Source of the DNA: Rhodocyclaceae bacterium | Lineage (GTDB): Bacteria > Pseudomonadota > Gammaproteobacteria > Burkholderiales > Rhodocyclaceae | Reading direction: 5' to 3' | NCBI GenBank assembly: GCA_020445745.1 | Contig: JAGRGB010000046.1 | Coordinates: forward strand, 1-64,000 | Length of the DNA: 64,000 nucleotides | Shown: one piece after another, positions 43,447-52,001 of the stretch | Layout: every line of letters starts with the position of its first letter | Numbering within the stretch: the first letter of the stretch is position 1 | Notes under the pieces: model-generated | What the model saw: the letters and a program-made list of their open reading frames with translations, nothing else | What the model was told of the DNA's origin: nothing | Databases searched by the model: none | Position numbers and translations under genes: made by a program

Positions 43447-43974
43447 ATGACGCGATTCCTGTGGCCGCTGGCCATCTTTCTCGCCCTCGTCGGATTTCTC
43501 GCGGTGGGGCTCAATCTCAACCCCCGCGAGGTGCCGTCGCCGCTGATCGACAAGCCGGCCCCGCAGTTCTCGTTGCCGGTGCTGCACCGACCCGACATGA
43601 CCCTGTCGCGCGACGAGCTGAAGGGCCAGGTGTGGCTGCTCAACGTGTGGGCGTCGTGGTGCGTGTCGTGCCGCCAGGAGCATCCGCTGCTGGTCGCCCT
43701 GGCGAAGTCCGGGGTGGTGCCGATCTACGGACTGAACTACAAGGACCAACGCGCAGCCGGGCTGCAATGGCTCAGCGAGCATGGTGACCCGTACACCGCA
43801 TCGATCATGGATGCCGACGGCCGCATCGGCATCGAATATGGCGTGTACGGCGTGCCGGAGACCTTCGTGATCGACAAGCAGGGCATCATCCGCCACAAGC
43901 ACATCGGCCCGATCACGCCGCAGGCCCTGCAGGAAAAATTGCTGCCCATGGTGAGGGAACTCAATGCTTCGTAA
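43447..43974 (+). CDS. ccmG: Thiol:disulfide oxidoreductase CcmG/DsbE
   Basis: 175 residues. N-terminal membrane anchor (about 4-22) and a thioredoxin fold with WCVSC (Cys72, Cys75) and the GVPETFVID cis-proline loop typical of CcmG. It reduces apocytochrome cysteines for heme ligation. Starts 5 bases after ccmF and overlaps ccmH by 11 bases. Confidence 0.96.
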   Translation: MTRFLWPLAIFLALVGFLAVGLNLNPREVPSPLIDKPAPQFSLPVLHRPDMTLSRDELKGQVWLLNVWASWCVSCRQEHPLLVALAKSGVVPIYGLNYKDQRAAGLQWLSEHGDPYTASIMDADGRIGIEYGVYGVPETFVIDKQGIIRHKHIGPITPQALQEKLLPMVRELNAS

Positions 43975-44440
43975 GTTGCTGCCGGCGCTGCTGGCGCTTT
44001 TCATTCACCTGCCCGCTCCGGCCGCCGAGGCGCTTCCGGCGAGCGAGGATCCGGTGCTCGAGGCGCGGGTCGATGAACTCGGGCACCTGCTGCGCTGCCT
44101 CGTGTGCCAGAACCAGACCATCGCAGATTCGCACGCCGAACTGGCCATCGACCTGAAGAACGAAATCCGCGAAATGATGCGCGCCGGCCAGAGCAACCAG
44201 GAAATCATCGATTTCATGGTCGCGCGCTACGGCGATTTCGTGCTGTACAAGCCGCAAGTCAAGTCCACCACCTGGCTGCTGTGGTTCGGCCCCGGTGTGC
44301 TGCTGGTGCTCGGGCTCGGCACGCTGTTCTACAAGCTGCGCCGGCGCGTCACCCAGGCGCCGGCGGCGGAGCTCACCCCCGAGCAGAAGCGCCAGGCCTA
44401 CAGCCTGCTGGAGCAGGCGGACGGCGGAGACGGCAAATGA
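43964..44440 (+). CDS. ccmH: Cytochrome c maturation protein CcmH
   Basis: 158 residues. Signal peptide, LRCLVCQN motif (Cys45, Cys48) and a C-terminal transmembrane helix (about 105-122). This is the short CcmH (CcmL-type) that handles the apocytochrome thiols with CcmG; the TPR half is the separate gene ccmI. The stop overlaps the ccmI start. Confidence 0.95.
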   Translation: MLRKLLPALLALFIHLPAPAAEALPASEDPVLEARVDELGHLLRCLVCQNQTIADSHAELAIDLKNEIREMMRAGQSNQEIIDFMVARYGDFVLYKPQVKSTTWLLWFGPGVLLVLGLGTLFYKLRRRVTQAPAAELTPEQKRQAYSLLEQADGGDGK

Positions 44441-46077
44441 TCACTTTCTGGGTCGTATCCGCCATGCTGATGGCGGGCGCGCTGCTGTTCATCGTGCCCC
44501 CGCTGCTCGGTGGCCGCGTTCGCCTCGGCGGCAGCGCCGACCATCAGGTGGCGAACCTGAGCGTGCTCAGGGATCAACTGCGCGAACTGGAAGGCGAACA
44601 CCGGGCCGGCGAGATCAGCGATGCCCAGTTCGAGAAGGCTCGCGGCGAACTCGAACGCCGGGTGCTGGACGAGTCGGCCGCCGCCGAGTCGGCCGTGGCC
44701 GGGCGTCCGCCGACCGGACTGGTGGCGACCATCGTGTTGCTGGTCCCGGCGCTGGCGATCCCGCTCTACCTGTACCTGGGCAGTCCCGAAGCACTCAGCC
44801 CGGCCACCGTAGCCGCCCGTGCCAACGAGGCCGAGGGCCACGCACTGACCGCCGAGCAGGTCCAAGCGATGGTCGACAAGCTCGCGGCGCGCCTGCGCGA
44901 GACACCGGACGACGCGGAAGGCTGGATCATGCTGGCGCGCTCCTACAATGCACTCGGCCGCTACGGCGACGCCGCCGAGGCGTTCCGCACACTGACGCGG
45001 CTGCTGCCGGCCGACGCGCAGCTGCTGGCCGACTACGCCGACACCCTGGCGATGTCCCGCGGCCGGCAGTTGAGCGGCGAGCCCGAAAGCATCATCACGC
45101 GCGCGCTGGAACTCGACGCACGCAACGTCAAGGCGCTGGCACTGGCCGGTACCGCTGCCTTCGAGCGTGCCGACTACGCTGCCGCGATCGGCTTCTGGGA
45201 GCGCATCCAGACCCAGGTGCAGCCGGATTCACCGACCGCCCGCTCGGTCGCCGGCTCGATCGCCGAAGCACGCAACCGGCTGGGCGCTGCCGGCGGCGGC
45301 GTCGCCGCCGCGGCGACCGCAGCCCCCCAGGTCTCGGTCAGCGGCCGAATCAGCGCGGACCCATCGATTGCCGACCGCCTGCAGCCGGACGACACGGTGT
45401 TCGTCTTCGCCCGTGCGGTAGGCGGCCCACGCATGCCGCTGGCGATCGTCCGCAAGCAGGTCCGCGACCTGCCGTTCGACTTCACCCTGGACGATTCGAT
45501 GGCCATGACGCCGGCGGCGCGCCTGTCGTCGTTCCAACGGGTCGAGGTCGGCGCCCGCGTCTCGCGCTCTGGCAACGCAATGCCCCAGCCCGGCGACATC
45601 GACATCTTCTCCGGTGCCTTCGATCCGCACGCCGCGACCTCGGTCGAACTCGTCCTCGGTGGCGGCGCCCGCCTCTCCGCCGCGGCCGCGAAGCAACCCG
45701 CGCCGCAACGCGAGGCTACGTCGGCTCCACCGCCTGCCGGCATCAGTGGCGCAGTGTCGCTGGCGCCCGAAGTCGGAGCCCGGGTCGCCCCGACCGACAC
45801 CGTCTTCATCTTCGCGCGCGCCGCGCGAGGCCCGCGGATGCCGCTGGCGATCGTCCGCAGGCAGGTCCGCGACCTGCCTCTCGAATTCTCCCTGGACGAC
45901 TCGATGGCGATGACGCCGAACATGCGCCTGTCGGCATTCCCCGAGGTCGTCGTCGGAGCGCGCGTGTCGCGCTCGGGCAACGCCGCCCCCCAGGCCGGAG
46001 ACTTCGAGATCGTTTCGAAGCCGGTGGGGTCGAACACCAGCGGACTCGAACTGGTGATCAGCCAGGAGATCCACTGA
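44437..46077 (+). CDS. ccmI: CcmI with a duplicated C-terminal domain
   Basis: 546 residues. Two transmembrane helices (about 4-23 and 94-113) with a leucine-zipper-like cytoplasmic loop, a TPR region (about 135-285) that binds apocytochromes, and a C-terminal Ig-like domain. That domain is present twice: residues 299-408 and 436-543. Each copy carries ARxxxGPRMPLAIVR-QVRDLP and LDDSMAMTP...RVSRSGNA. A single copy is usual. Overlaps ccmH by 4 bases. The duplication may reflect more or larger apocytochrome clients. Confidence 0.92.
   Translation: MITFWVVSAMLMAGALLFIVPPLLGGRVRLGGSADHQVANLSVLRDQLRELEGEHRAGEISDAQFEKARGELERRVLDESAAAESAVAGRPPTGLVATIVLLVPALAIPLYLYLGSPEALSPATVAARANEAEGHALTAEQVQAMVDKLAARLRETPDDAEGWIMLARSYNALGRYGDAAEAFRTLTRLLPADAQLLADYADTLAMSRGRQLSGEPESIITRALELDARNVKALALAGTAAFERADYAAAIGFWERIQTQVQPDSPTARSVAGSIAEARNRLGAAGGGVAAAATAAPQVSVSGRISADPSIADRLQPDDTVFVFARAVGGPRMPLAIVRKQVRDLPFDFTLDDSMAMTPAARLSSFQRVEVGARVSRSGNAMPQPGDIDIFSGAFDPHAATSVELVLGGGARLSAAAAKQPAPQREATSAPPPAGISGAVSLAPEVGARVAPTDTVFIFARAARGPRMPLAIVRRQVRDLPLEFSLDDSMAMTPNMRLSAFPEVVVGARVSRSGNAAPQAGDFEIVSKPVGSNTSGLELVISQEIH
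45331..46065 (+). repeat. Tandem duplication inside ccmI
   Basis: Copy 1 is about 45331-45660, copy 2 about 45742-46065, with a Pro/Ala-rich linker between them. The translated core (residues 320-390 against 455-525) is mostly identical with a constant offset of 135 residues. Confidence 0.88.
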
Positions 46078-46102
46078 GCCGCCGAATGCCGCCCGTCCGC
46101 CC

Positions 46103-46717
46103 ATGAACCGACGCTGCCCCGCCACGCTGTTGCTCGCCGCCCTGTCGCTGGGCTCGGTCGCCGGCACGACGCCTGCCGCGTCCGACGCCGCGACGATCGC
46201 CACCCTGACCGCGGAGGCGCGGGCCGCCGCCGGCGAACTGAGCGGACAGCTCGCCGGTGAACTCGCCCGCGAATACGCGATCAGCGGGCGCCTGCGCTCG
46301 ATCGTCGTCTGCAAGTACTCCGCGCCGGAGCTGTCATCCCAGATCTCGCGGCTCCACGGCGCCCAGGTGCGGCGGGTGACGCTGCGCACGCGCAATCCGG
46401 CCCTCGGTACCGCCGACGAATGGGAGCAGCGTCAGCTGCTCGATTTTGAGCGGCGCCACACCGGTGGCGAGGCCGTGTCGACGCTGGAGGTCGCGGCACT
46501 CGTCGACGAGCCGGCCGGACGCTACTTCCGTTTTCTGAAGGCGATCGAGGCCGGCGAACTGTGCGTGAGCTGCCACGGCACCAAGGACGCGCTGAACGCC
46601 GCGACCCGCACCCGGCTGTCGAGCGAATACCCCCATGACCGGGCGACCGGCTACCGGGTCGGCGACATGCTCGGCGCGGTCTCCTTCAAGAAAGCGCTTG
46701 CGGAGGCACGGCCATGA
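46103..46717 (+). CDS. DUF3365 (Tll0287-like) periplasmic c-heme protein
   Basis: 204 residues. Signal peptide to about residue 24; DUF3365-like domain with the PAS-like core and one heme site CVSCH near residue 153, followed by YPHDRATGYRVGDMLGAVSFKKAL, a family-typical end. Such domains are found as periplasmic sensors or soluble heme proteins. It lies between ccmI and a TlpA-type thioredoxin in one run, so it may be a redox partner in maturation. A second DUF3365 domain is the sensor of the protein at 55864. Confidence 0.82.
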   Translation: MNRRCPATLLLAALSLGSVAGTTPAASDAATIATLTAEARAAAGELSGQLAGELAREYAISGRLRSIVVCKYSAPELSSQISRLHGAQVRRVTLRTRNPALGTADEWEQRQLLDFERRHTGGEAVSTLEVAALVDEPAGRYFRFLKAIEAGELCVSCHGTKDALNAATRTRLSSEYPHDRATGYRVGDMLGAVSFKKALAEARP

Positions 46718-47235
46718 TCGCGGCGTTGGCTCGCAGCTGGCTGATCGGTCTCGTCATCGCCACCAGCCAGGCCTTCGCCGGACCGACCGAGCCGGCGCCG
46801 GAGCAATTACCGGCGCTGCCGCTGCGCGCAGAAGCCGGCGGACCGGCGGTATTGTCCGAGTTGCCGCGGCGCCCGACGGTTCTGAACGTGTGGGCCACCT
46901 GGTGCGGTCCCTGCCGCAAGGAAATGCCCGCCCTGCAGGCACTGGCCGGCCGGCTGAAGGAATACGGCATCGATGTCGTCGCGCTGTCGGTGGACGACGA
47001 CCTGAAACTGATGGAGGAATTCCTCCTCAAGTACGCGATCACCTTGCCGACACCGGTCGCCGTCAGCGCATCGGAGACCTTCCGCCAGCTCGAAGCGATC
47101 GCGCTGCCGGTGACCTACTACGTCGCCGCGAACGGCCGGATCGTCGGCAAGTACCTGGGCGCACGGGAGTGGGACCAGGATGACGCCCTGCAGGACATCC
47201 TCGATGCGCTGGGCAGCGCCACCGCTGCCCGCTGA
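46714..47235 (+). CDS. TlpA/ResA-like thioredoxin
   Basis: 173 residues. Signal peptide or anchor (to QAFAG), thioredoxin fold with WCGPC (about residues 64-68), VVALSVDDDL and a cis-proline loop IALPVTYYVAANGRIV. Periplasmic thiol reductase. By family (ResA, TlpA) and by position after ccmFGHI, it probably keeps CxxCH cysteines reduced. Start overlaps the DUF3365 gene by 4 bases. Confidence 0.88.
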   Translation: MIAALARSWLIGLVIATSQAFAGPTEPAPEQLPALPLRAEAGGPAVLSELPRRPTVLNVWATWCGPCRKEMPALQALAGRLKEYGIDVVALSVDDDLKLMEEFLLKYAITLPTPVAVSASETFRQLEAIALPVTYYVAANGRIVGKYLGAREWDQDDALQDILDALGSATAAR

Positions 47236-47260
47236 CACCGGCGGGGTCCCGCGCCGCGAG

Positions 47261-47794
47261 TCAGTTGCCGTGACCGTCGCCGCCGCCCAGGAAGTTCCTG
47301 GCGCCGGCGTGGCCGTGCTCGGCCGCCCTGCCGATCCATTTCATCGCCTCCTCCTGGCTGCGGATCACCCCCTTGCCGGCAAGAAACAGCAGGCCCAGAT
47401 GGTATTCGGCCTCGGCATGATCCCGACTTGCTGCTTCGTAGAACCATTTTGCAGCTTCCAGATCCGGGTCGTCGGCGTCGTTCGGCACGGTATGCCCGAA
47501 GACGTAGATGTTGCCGGCCAGGAACATCGCGTCGACATTGCCGGCCTCGGCGCTGCGACGGGCCAGGTCGAGGGCCCGATTCTCGTCTTCGGGAACGCCG
47601 TGGCCGTAGAAATACAGAATGGCGAGCCGATGCTGCGCAGTCGCGTCGCCTTGCTCCGCCAGCGGCTCCAGTTGGCGGGCGGCCTCCTCGTACTTTCCCG
47701 CGTCGAGCAGCGCGATCGCGTCATCGACCGGCGCGGCCAGCGCCAGCACCGGGCCGGCCAGCAGGACAAGGGACAGACACAGACGTTTGAGCAT
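47261..47794 (-). CDS. Sel1-repeat periplasmic protein
   Basis: 177 residues on the minus strand. Signal peptide (LSLVLLAGPVLALAA) and four Sel1-like repeats (AARQLEPLAEQGDATAQHRLAILYFYGHGVPED; ALDLARRSAEAGNVDAMFLAGNIYVFG; WFYEAASRDHAEAEYHLGLLFLAGKGV; AMKWIGRAAEHGHAGARNFLG). Sel1 proteins act as periplasmic adaptors. It is convergent with the thioredoxin gene and divergent from the histidine kinase. AGGAGT precedes the ATG at 47794. Confidence 0.85.
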   Translation of the reverse strand: MLKRLCLSLVLLAGPVLALAAPVDDAIALLDAGKYEEAARQLEPLAEQGDATAQHRLAILYFYGHGVPEDENRALDLARRSAEAGNVDAMFLAGNIYVFGHTVPNDADDPDLEAAKWFYEAASRDHAEAEYHLGLLFLAGKGVIRSQEEAMKWIGRAAEHGHAGARNFLGGGDGHGN

Positions 47795-47939
47795 GGGGCG
47801 AGGGACTCCTTTTCTCGGAACGGGCGGACGCGCGGCAGGCCAGATGGCCGCCACCGGCGCGTGAACGACGGCATCGACCGGCGCAAGATTCGTACCGCAG
47901 CCGGTTCGGACCACCCGCAGACGGCGATCGACCCTGTCC

Positions 47940-47955
47940 AGGCGCGCATCTTGCG
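47940..47955 (+). promoter_or_regulatory. Possible sigma-54 site before the two-component genes
   Basis: AGGCGCG-CATC-TTGCG: GG/GC spacing, C, CG and TTGC agree, but two consensus bases differ. It would start transcription near 47966, 100 bases before the kinase. GC-rich sequence makes chance matches fairly likely. Confidence 0.35.
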
Positions 47956-48066
47956 GCCGTTGCCGGAACCCGGGCTGCGGCGACCGATTGCCGGCATCCG
48001 CCGAATGCAGCACCATTCTAACGGTCCGCAGCCTTTCCGATGCTGCCGGCGGGCACCGGGCACCGC

Positions 48067-49593
48067 ATGAGCAAGTACGAAACCATCGACGGGCCGGCGG
48101 CGGAAAGCGAGTCGTTTTCCACTGTCGGGCGCCACGAAGGCCTCTCGCTGAAGGTCAAGGGGGTGCTCGCCTTTATCGCTTTCGTGCTCTACGCCTTGTT
48201 CGTCGGCATCTTCACCGACGCCGAACGCCAGAAGCTGCTGGTGATGGTCGAGGATCTCGAGCGGGTCCACCGTTCCGAGGAATTGCTGGTCCAGATCAAC
48301 ATGTCGATGGCGCGTACCCTGCTTTCGGTGAACGTGGCCTTTTCCGCGACCGATCCGCTGGCGGCCGCACCTGGCGCGGTGATCGAGATCGAGGCAACGC
48401 GCTCGCTGCTGCGCGCCCTCGAGGACAAGCATCCGCGCATCCTGATCCTGTCCCACGAGCTGCAGGCCCTGACCAACGATCTGGTCAGCGGTCCGGGGCG
48501 TGGGGTACTGGCGATCACCCGAACCACGCTGCACGAACTGATCACCGAACTCGAGCAGGTCACCCAGGCGACCCGCGACCGCAAGGCCCGTCTGCTTTCG
48601 GAATACCGCGTCACCTACGACCGCGTCACGTTGCAGGGACTGGCCTTCGCGGTGCTCGGCATCATCGTGCTGGGGGCGGCGACCGCGATCTTCTTCAGCC
48701 GCCTGACCTGGGACATCCGCAAGCTCGAGGCACGCGCGCTCGACATCGTCAATGGCTACCGCGGCGAGGAACTCGACGTCACCCGTCGCGACGAGGTCGG
48801 CAGCCTGATGCGGGCGGTCAACCAGATGCAGAGCGACCTGCGCGAACGCGAGCGGCACATCGAACGGGCCCGGCAGGAGCAGTTCCACCGCGAGAAGATG
48901 GTCGCAGTCGGCTCCCTGGCATCCCAGCTAGCCCACGAGATCAACAACCCGATCGCGGCGATCAGCGGCATCGCCAGTTCGATCCGCTCGACCTGCAGTC
49001 CCGACTGCGAGCACCACGGCATCAGCTGCCAGCCCGAAATGATCCTCGAGCAGACGCGGCGCATTTCCCAGATCACTCGCCAGATCGCCGATTTCACGCG
49101 GCCGCAGCCGCTCTCGCCGGAACTGCTGGATCTGAACCAGCTGATTCGCTCGACGATCAACTTCGTCTCCTTCGACCGGCGCTTCCGTGGCATCGAACTG
49201 TCGACCGATCTCGACGGTGAGTTGCCGGCAGTGCGCGCGGTCGCGGACCACGTCACGCAGACCCTGATGAACCTGCTGATCAACGCCGCCGACGCGATGG
49301 AGGAAAATCCCGGAACGCCCGAGATCCGGGTCATCAGCCGCACCGAGGCCGAGGATGCGGTGATCGAGGTCCGCGACAATGGCAAGGGAATGGATGCCGA
49401 CACCCTGGCCCACGCCTTCGACGAGTACTTCACGACCAAGCCGGCCGGCAAGGGCTCCGGCCTGGGCCTGGCATTGAGCCGCGAACTGATCCGCGACGGC
49501 GGCGGCACCCTGGTGCTGGCATCCGAGGTCGGCACCGGTACCATGGCGCGAATCACCCTGCCCCTCAACCTAACCGAAACCGTGCGGACATGA
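48067..49593 (+). CDS. Membrane histidine kinase (NtrB/NtrY-like) with a Cys/His-rich insert
   Basis: 508 residues. Two transmembrane helices (about 31-50 and 189-211) enclosing a periplasmic helical sensor of about 140 residues, HAMP (about 212-265), DHp with phospho-His290 (SQLAHEINNP) and HATPase with N-box (MNLLINAADAMEENPG), GKGMD and GSGLGLAL. Right after the H-box lies CSPDCEHHGISC (310-321), three cysteines and two histidines in the loop of the DHp hairpin, unusual and suggestive of redox or metal sensing. It is transcribed with the sigma-54 regulator 40 bases downstream. Confidence 0.88.
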   Translation: MSKYETIDGPAAESESFSTVGRHEGLSLKVKGVLAFIAFVLYALFVGIFTDAERQKLLVMVEDLERVHRSEELLVQINMSMARTLLSVNVAFSATDPLAAAPGAVIEIEATRSLLRALEDKHPRILILSHELQALTNDLVSGPGRGVLAITRTTLHELITELEQVTQATRDRKARLLSEYRVTYDRVTLQGLAFAVLGIIVLGAATAIFFSRLTWDIRKLEARALDIVNGYRGEELDVTRRDEVGSLMRAVNQMQSDLRERERHIERARQEQFHREKMVAVGSLASQLAHEINNPIAAISGIASSIRSTCSPDCEHHGISCQPEMILEQTRRISQITRQIADFTRPQPLSPELLDLNQLIRSTINFVSFDRRFRGIELSTDLDGELPAVRAVADHVTQTLMNLLINAADAMEENPGTPEIRVISRTEAEDAVIEVRDNGKGMDADTLAHAFDEYFTTKPAGKGSGLGLALSRELIRDGGGTLVLASEVGTGTMARITLPLNLTETVRT

Positions 49594-49633
49594 CCGCACG
49601 CCAATCCGGGCGACCGGAAGGAGACACCATCCG

Positions 49634-51004
49634 ATGCACGTGCTGGTAATCGACGACGAACGAGCCATCCGCGAGATCATCGCGGACGCCTGCGCGCGCG
49701 CCGGCTACTCGGTCGACCAGGCCGCGACCTGCAAGGAGGCCGCGGCCAAGCTGGTGCGCGGCGACGTGGACATTGCCTTGTGCGACATCAAGCTGCCGGA
49801 CGGCGACGGTGTCGAACTGGTTCGCTCGATCAAGGAATCGCGAATCGAGACCAACTTCATCATGGTGACCGCGTTCGCGTCGATGGAGACCGCGGTGGAC
49901 GCGCTGCGCGCCGGCGCCTCCGACTACATCGTCAAGCCGGCCAACATGGAGGAGCTGCTGCACCGCGTCCAGCAGGTCGCCTCGCTGCGCGGGCTGCGCG
50001 AGGAAAACCGCGTGCTGCGCCAGTTCGCGAAGGGCGACGCACCGACCTTCCGCTTCAGCTCGCCGGCGATGCAGGCGGTCGAGCGCCTGGCCGGCAAGGT
50101 CGCCCCGACCGAGAGCACGGTGCTGGTGACCGGCGAATCGGGAACCGGCAAGGGCGTCCTGGCGCGCTTCATCCACGAACACAGCCGCAGGGCCGACCAC
50201 CTGTTCCTGCCGGTCAACTGTTCGGCGATTCCGGAGACCCTGCTGGAGAGCGAATTCTTCGGCCATACCAAGGGTGCCTTCACCGGTGCCGACAAGGCCC
50301 GCAAGGGCCTCTTCCTGCAGGCGGACCAGGGCACCCTGTTCCTCGACGAGGTCGGCGAGCTGCCGATGCACATGCAGACCAAGCTGCTCCATGCGATCGA
50401 GGAAAAGGAGATCCGTGCGGTCGGCAGCGAACAACCACGGCGGGTCGATTGCCGGATCATCGCGGCCACCAACCGGGATCTTCAGCAGATGGTCGGCGAG
50501 GGCAGCTTCCGCGAGGATCTGTTCTTCCGCATCAGCATGTTCCACATCCACATTCCGCCGCTTCGCGAACGCCACGGCGATATCCGCGGATTGATCGATT
50601 TCCTGCTCGAGCGTGCCCGGGCGCAGGCCGGCGCCACCGACCGTCTCGGTCTGGCGGCCGACGCCGAACGCCTGCTGCTGGGTTACCCGTGGCCCGGCAA
50701 CGTTCGCCAGTTGGAGAACGTGATCAACCGGGCCTGCATTCTCGCCGAGGACGAATCGATCACCGTCACCGACCTGCCGCCCGAGATCACCCGTGGCAGT
50801 CGCGCGGCGGGCGGTGCTGGCACGTCAATTGCTGCCGCAAGCTGTTTGCGCGATCAGCTGCGGGAAATCGAAGCCCAGCTGGTGTTCAAGGCGCTCGACG
50901 AGGCCGGTGGCGACCGACGGGTGGCGGCCCAGACGCTCGGCATCGGCCTGTCGAGCCTTTACCGGAAGATCGAAGAGTTCGAATCGCTCGGTTTGCGGAC
51001 ATGA
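49634..51004 (+). CDS. Sigma-54-dependent response regulator (NtrC family)
   Basis: 456 residues. Receiver domain with acidic pair Asp7/Asp8, phospho-Asp51 (LCDIKLPDGDG) and KPA; AAA+ domain with Walker A GESGTGKG, the intact sigma-54 contact loop GAFTGA (FFGHTKGAFTGADK) and Walker B GTLFLDEVGEL; C-terminal Fis helix-turn-helix (DRRVAAQTLGIGLSSLYRKIEEF). AGGAGA precedes the ATG. It is paired with the kinase at 48067 and is the natural candidate to activate the sigma-54 promoters at 23943 and 40605. Confidence 0.93.
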   Translation: MHVLVIDDERAIREIIADACARAGYSVDQAATCKEAAAKLVRGDVDIALCDIKLPDGDGVELVRSIKESRIETNFIMVTAFASMETAVDALRAGASDYIVKPANMEELLHRVQQVASLRGLREENRVLRQFAKGDAPTFRFSSPAMQAVERLAGKVAPTESTVLVTGESGTGKGVLARFIHEHSRRADHLFLPVNCSAIPETLLESEFFGHTKGAFTGADKARKGLFLQADQGTLFLDEVGELPMHMQTKLLHAIEEKEIRAVGSEQPRRVDCRIIAATNRDLQQMVGEGSFREDLFFRISMFHIHIPPLRERHGDIRGLIDFLLERARAQAGATDRLGLAADAERLLLGYPWPGNVRQLENVINRACILAEDESITVTDLPPEITRGSRAAGGAGTSIAAASCLRDQLREIEAQLVFKALDEAGGDRRVAAQTLGIGLSSLYRKIEEFESLGLRT

Positions 51005-51047
51005 GCCAGGTGCCGACCCTGCCCACCCCTGCCGGATCAACACGACC

Positions 51048-51683
51048 ATGACCATTCCCGTCACAAAGAATCTGATTCTCGCTTTCAAGTCGCTGACCAT
51101 CGCCGTGCTACTGGCGGCGGCTCCGATCACGGTCCGCGCCGATGTCGACGGCGACTTCGACGCCGGCATGGCCGCATTCCGCCGCGGCGACCTGTTCTCG
51201 GCAATGGAACCACTGCGCCGCGCGGCCGACGCAGGCCACGCTCACGCCCAGTCCCTGCTCGCCTACATCCTCGACCTCGGCGAATACAACGAAGAAGCCT
51301 ACCGTTACTACAAGCTCTCGGCCGACCAGGATTTTCCGGACGGCATCTACGGCCTGGCACTGATGACGATCAGCGGGGACGGCGTCGAAAAGGACGTCGA
51401 GAAGGGCTTTGCCTTGCTCAGGCGCTCGGCCGCCCTCGGCCACGCGCGCTCCTGGAACACCCTCGCCGACGCGCTGCTCAACGGCATGCTGGCACCGCCG
51501 GCCGAGCAGCCCGATGCCGAGACGATCCTGATCAGGAGCGCCGACGGCGGCTACATGCGTGCGATCGACGCCCTGACAATGGCTTACTCGAAGGGCATGC
51601 TCGGCATCGCCCCCGATCCGGCGAAGGCGGCGATCTGGAAGGAGAAGGCCGGCAACGCAAAGGCGGACGAAACCAAGGAATAG
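51048..51683 (+). CDS. Sel1-repeat periplasmic protein
   Basis: 211 residues. Signal peptide (to TVRAD) and four to five Sel1/TPR-like repeats (AMEPLRRAADAGHAHAQSLLAYILDLG; YYKLSADQDFPDGIYGLALMTISGDGV; FALLRRSAALGHARSWNTLADALL; IRSADGGYMRAIDALTMAYSKGML). Encoded 44 bases after the response regulator and 10 before a cytochrome. With the Sel1 gene at 47261 it flanks the two-component genes. Confidence 0.83.
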   Translation: MTIPVTKNLILAFKSLTIAVLLAAAPITVRADVDGDFDAGMAAFRRGDLFSAMEPLRRAADAGHAHAQSLLAYILDLGEYNEEAYRYYKLSADQDFPDGIYGLALMTISGDGVEKDVEKGFALLRRSAALGHARSWNTLADALLNGMLAPPAEQPDAETILIRSADGGYMRAIDALTMAYSKGMLGIAPDPAKAAIWKEKAGNAKADETKE

Positions 51684-51692
51684 GAGAACGCG

Positions 51693-51995
51693 ATGAAACA
51701 TGCCATCCTGGCGGCCGCGCTGATTCTGGCCGCTGCTTCCACGACCCAGGCGGCCGATCCGGCCAACGGCAAGATGATCTACGATATGAACTGCGTGGTC
51801 TGCCACGGCGTCGGTGGCCACCCGGTGCTGCCTGCAGCGCCCAGCTTCGCCAAGGGCGAGCGCCTGATGCAGCCCGACACCATGCTGATCGAATCGATCG
51901 AGAACGGCAAGAACGTCATGCCGGCCTTTCTCGGCATCCTGCGCCGGCAGGAGATTCGCGACGTCATTGCCTATCTCAGAACCCTGCACCGCTGA
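51693..51995 (+). CDS. Small mono-heme cytochrome c
   Basis: 100 residues. Signal peptide (to TTQAAD), heme site CVVCH (about residues 34-38), and a class I C-terminal helix (RQEIRDVIAYLRTLHR) with a Met ligand candidate in NVMPAF. Periplasmic electron carrier. AGGAGA precedes the ATG. Runs with the two propeller genes downstream. Confidence 0.9.
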   Translation: MKHAILAAALILAAASTTQAADPANGKMIYDMNCVVCHGVGGHPVLPAAPSFAKGERLMQPDTMLIESIENGKNVMPAFLGILRRQEIRDVIAYLRTLHR

Positions 51996-52001
51996 CAATC
52001 C

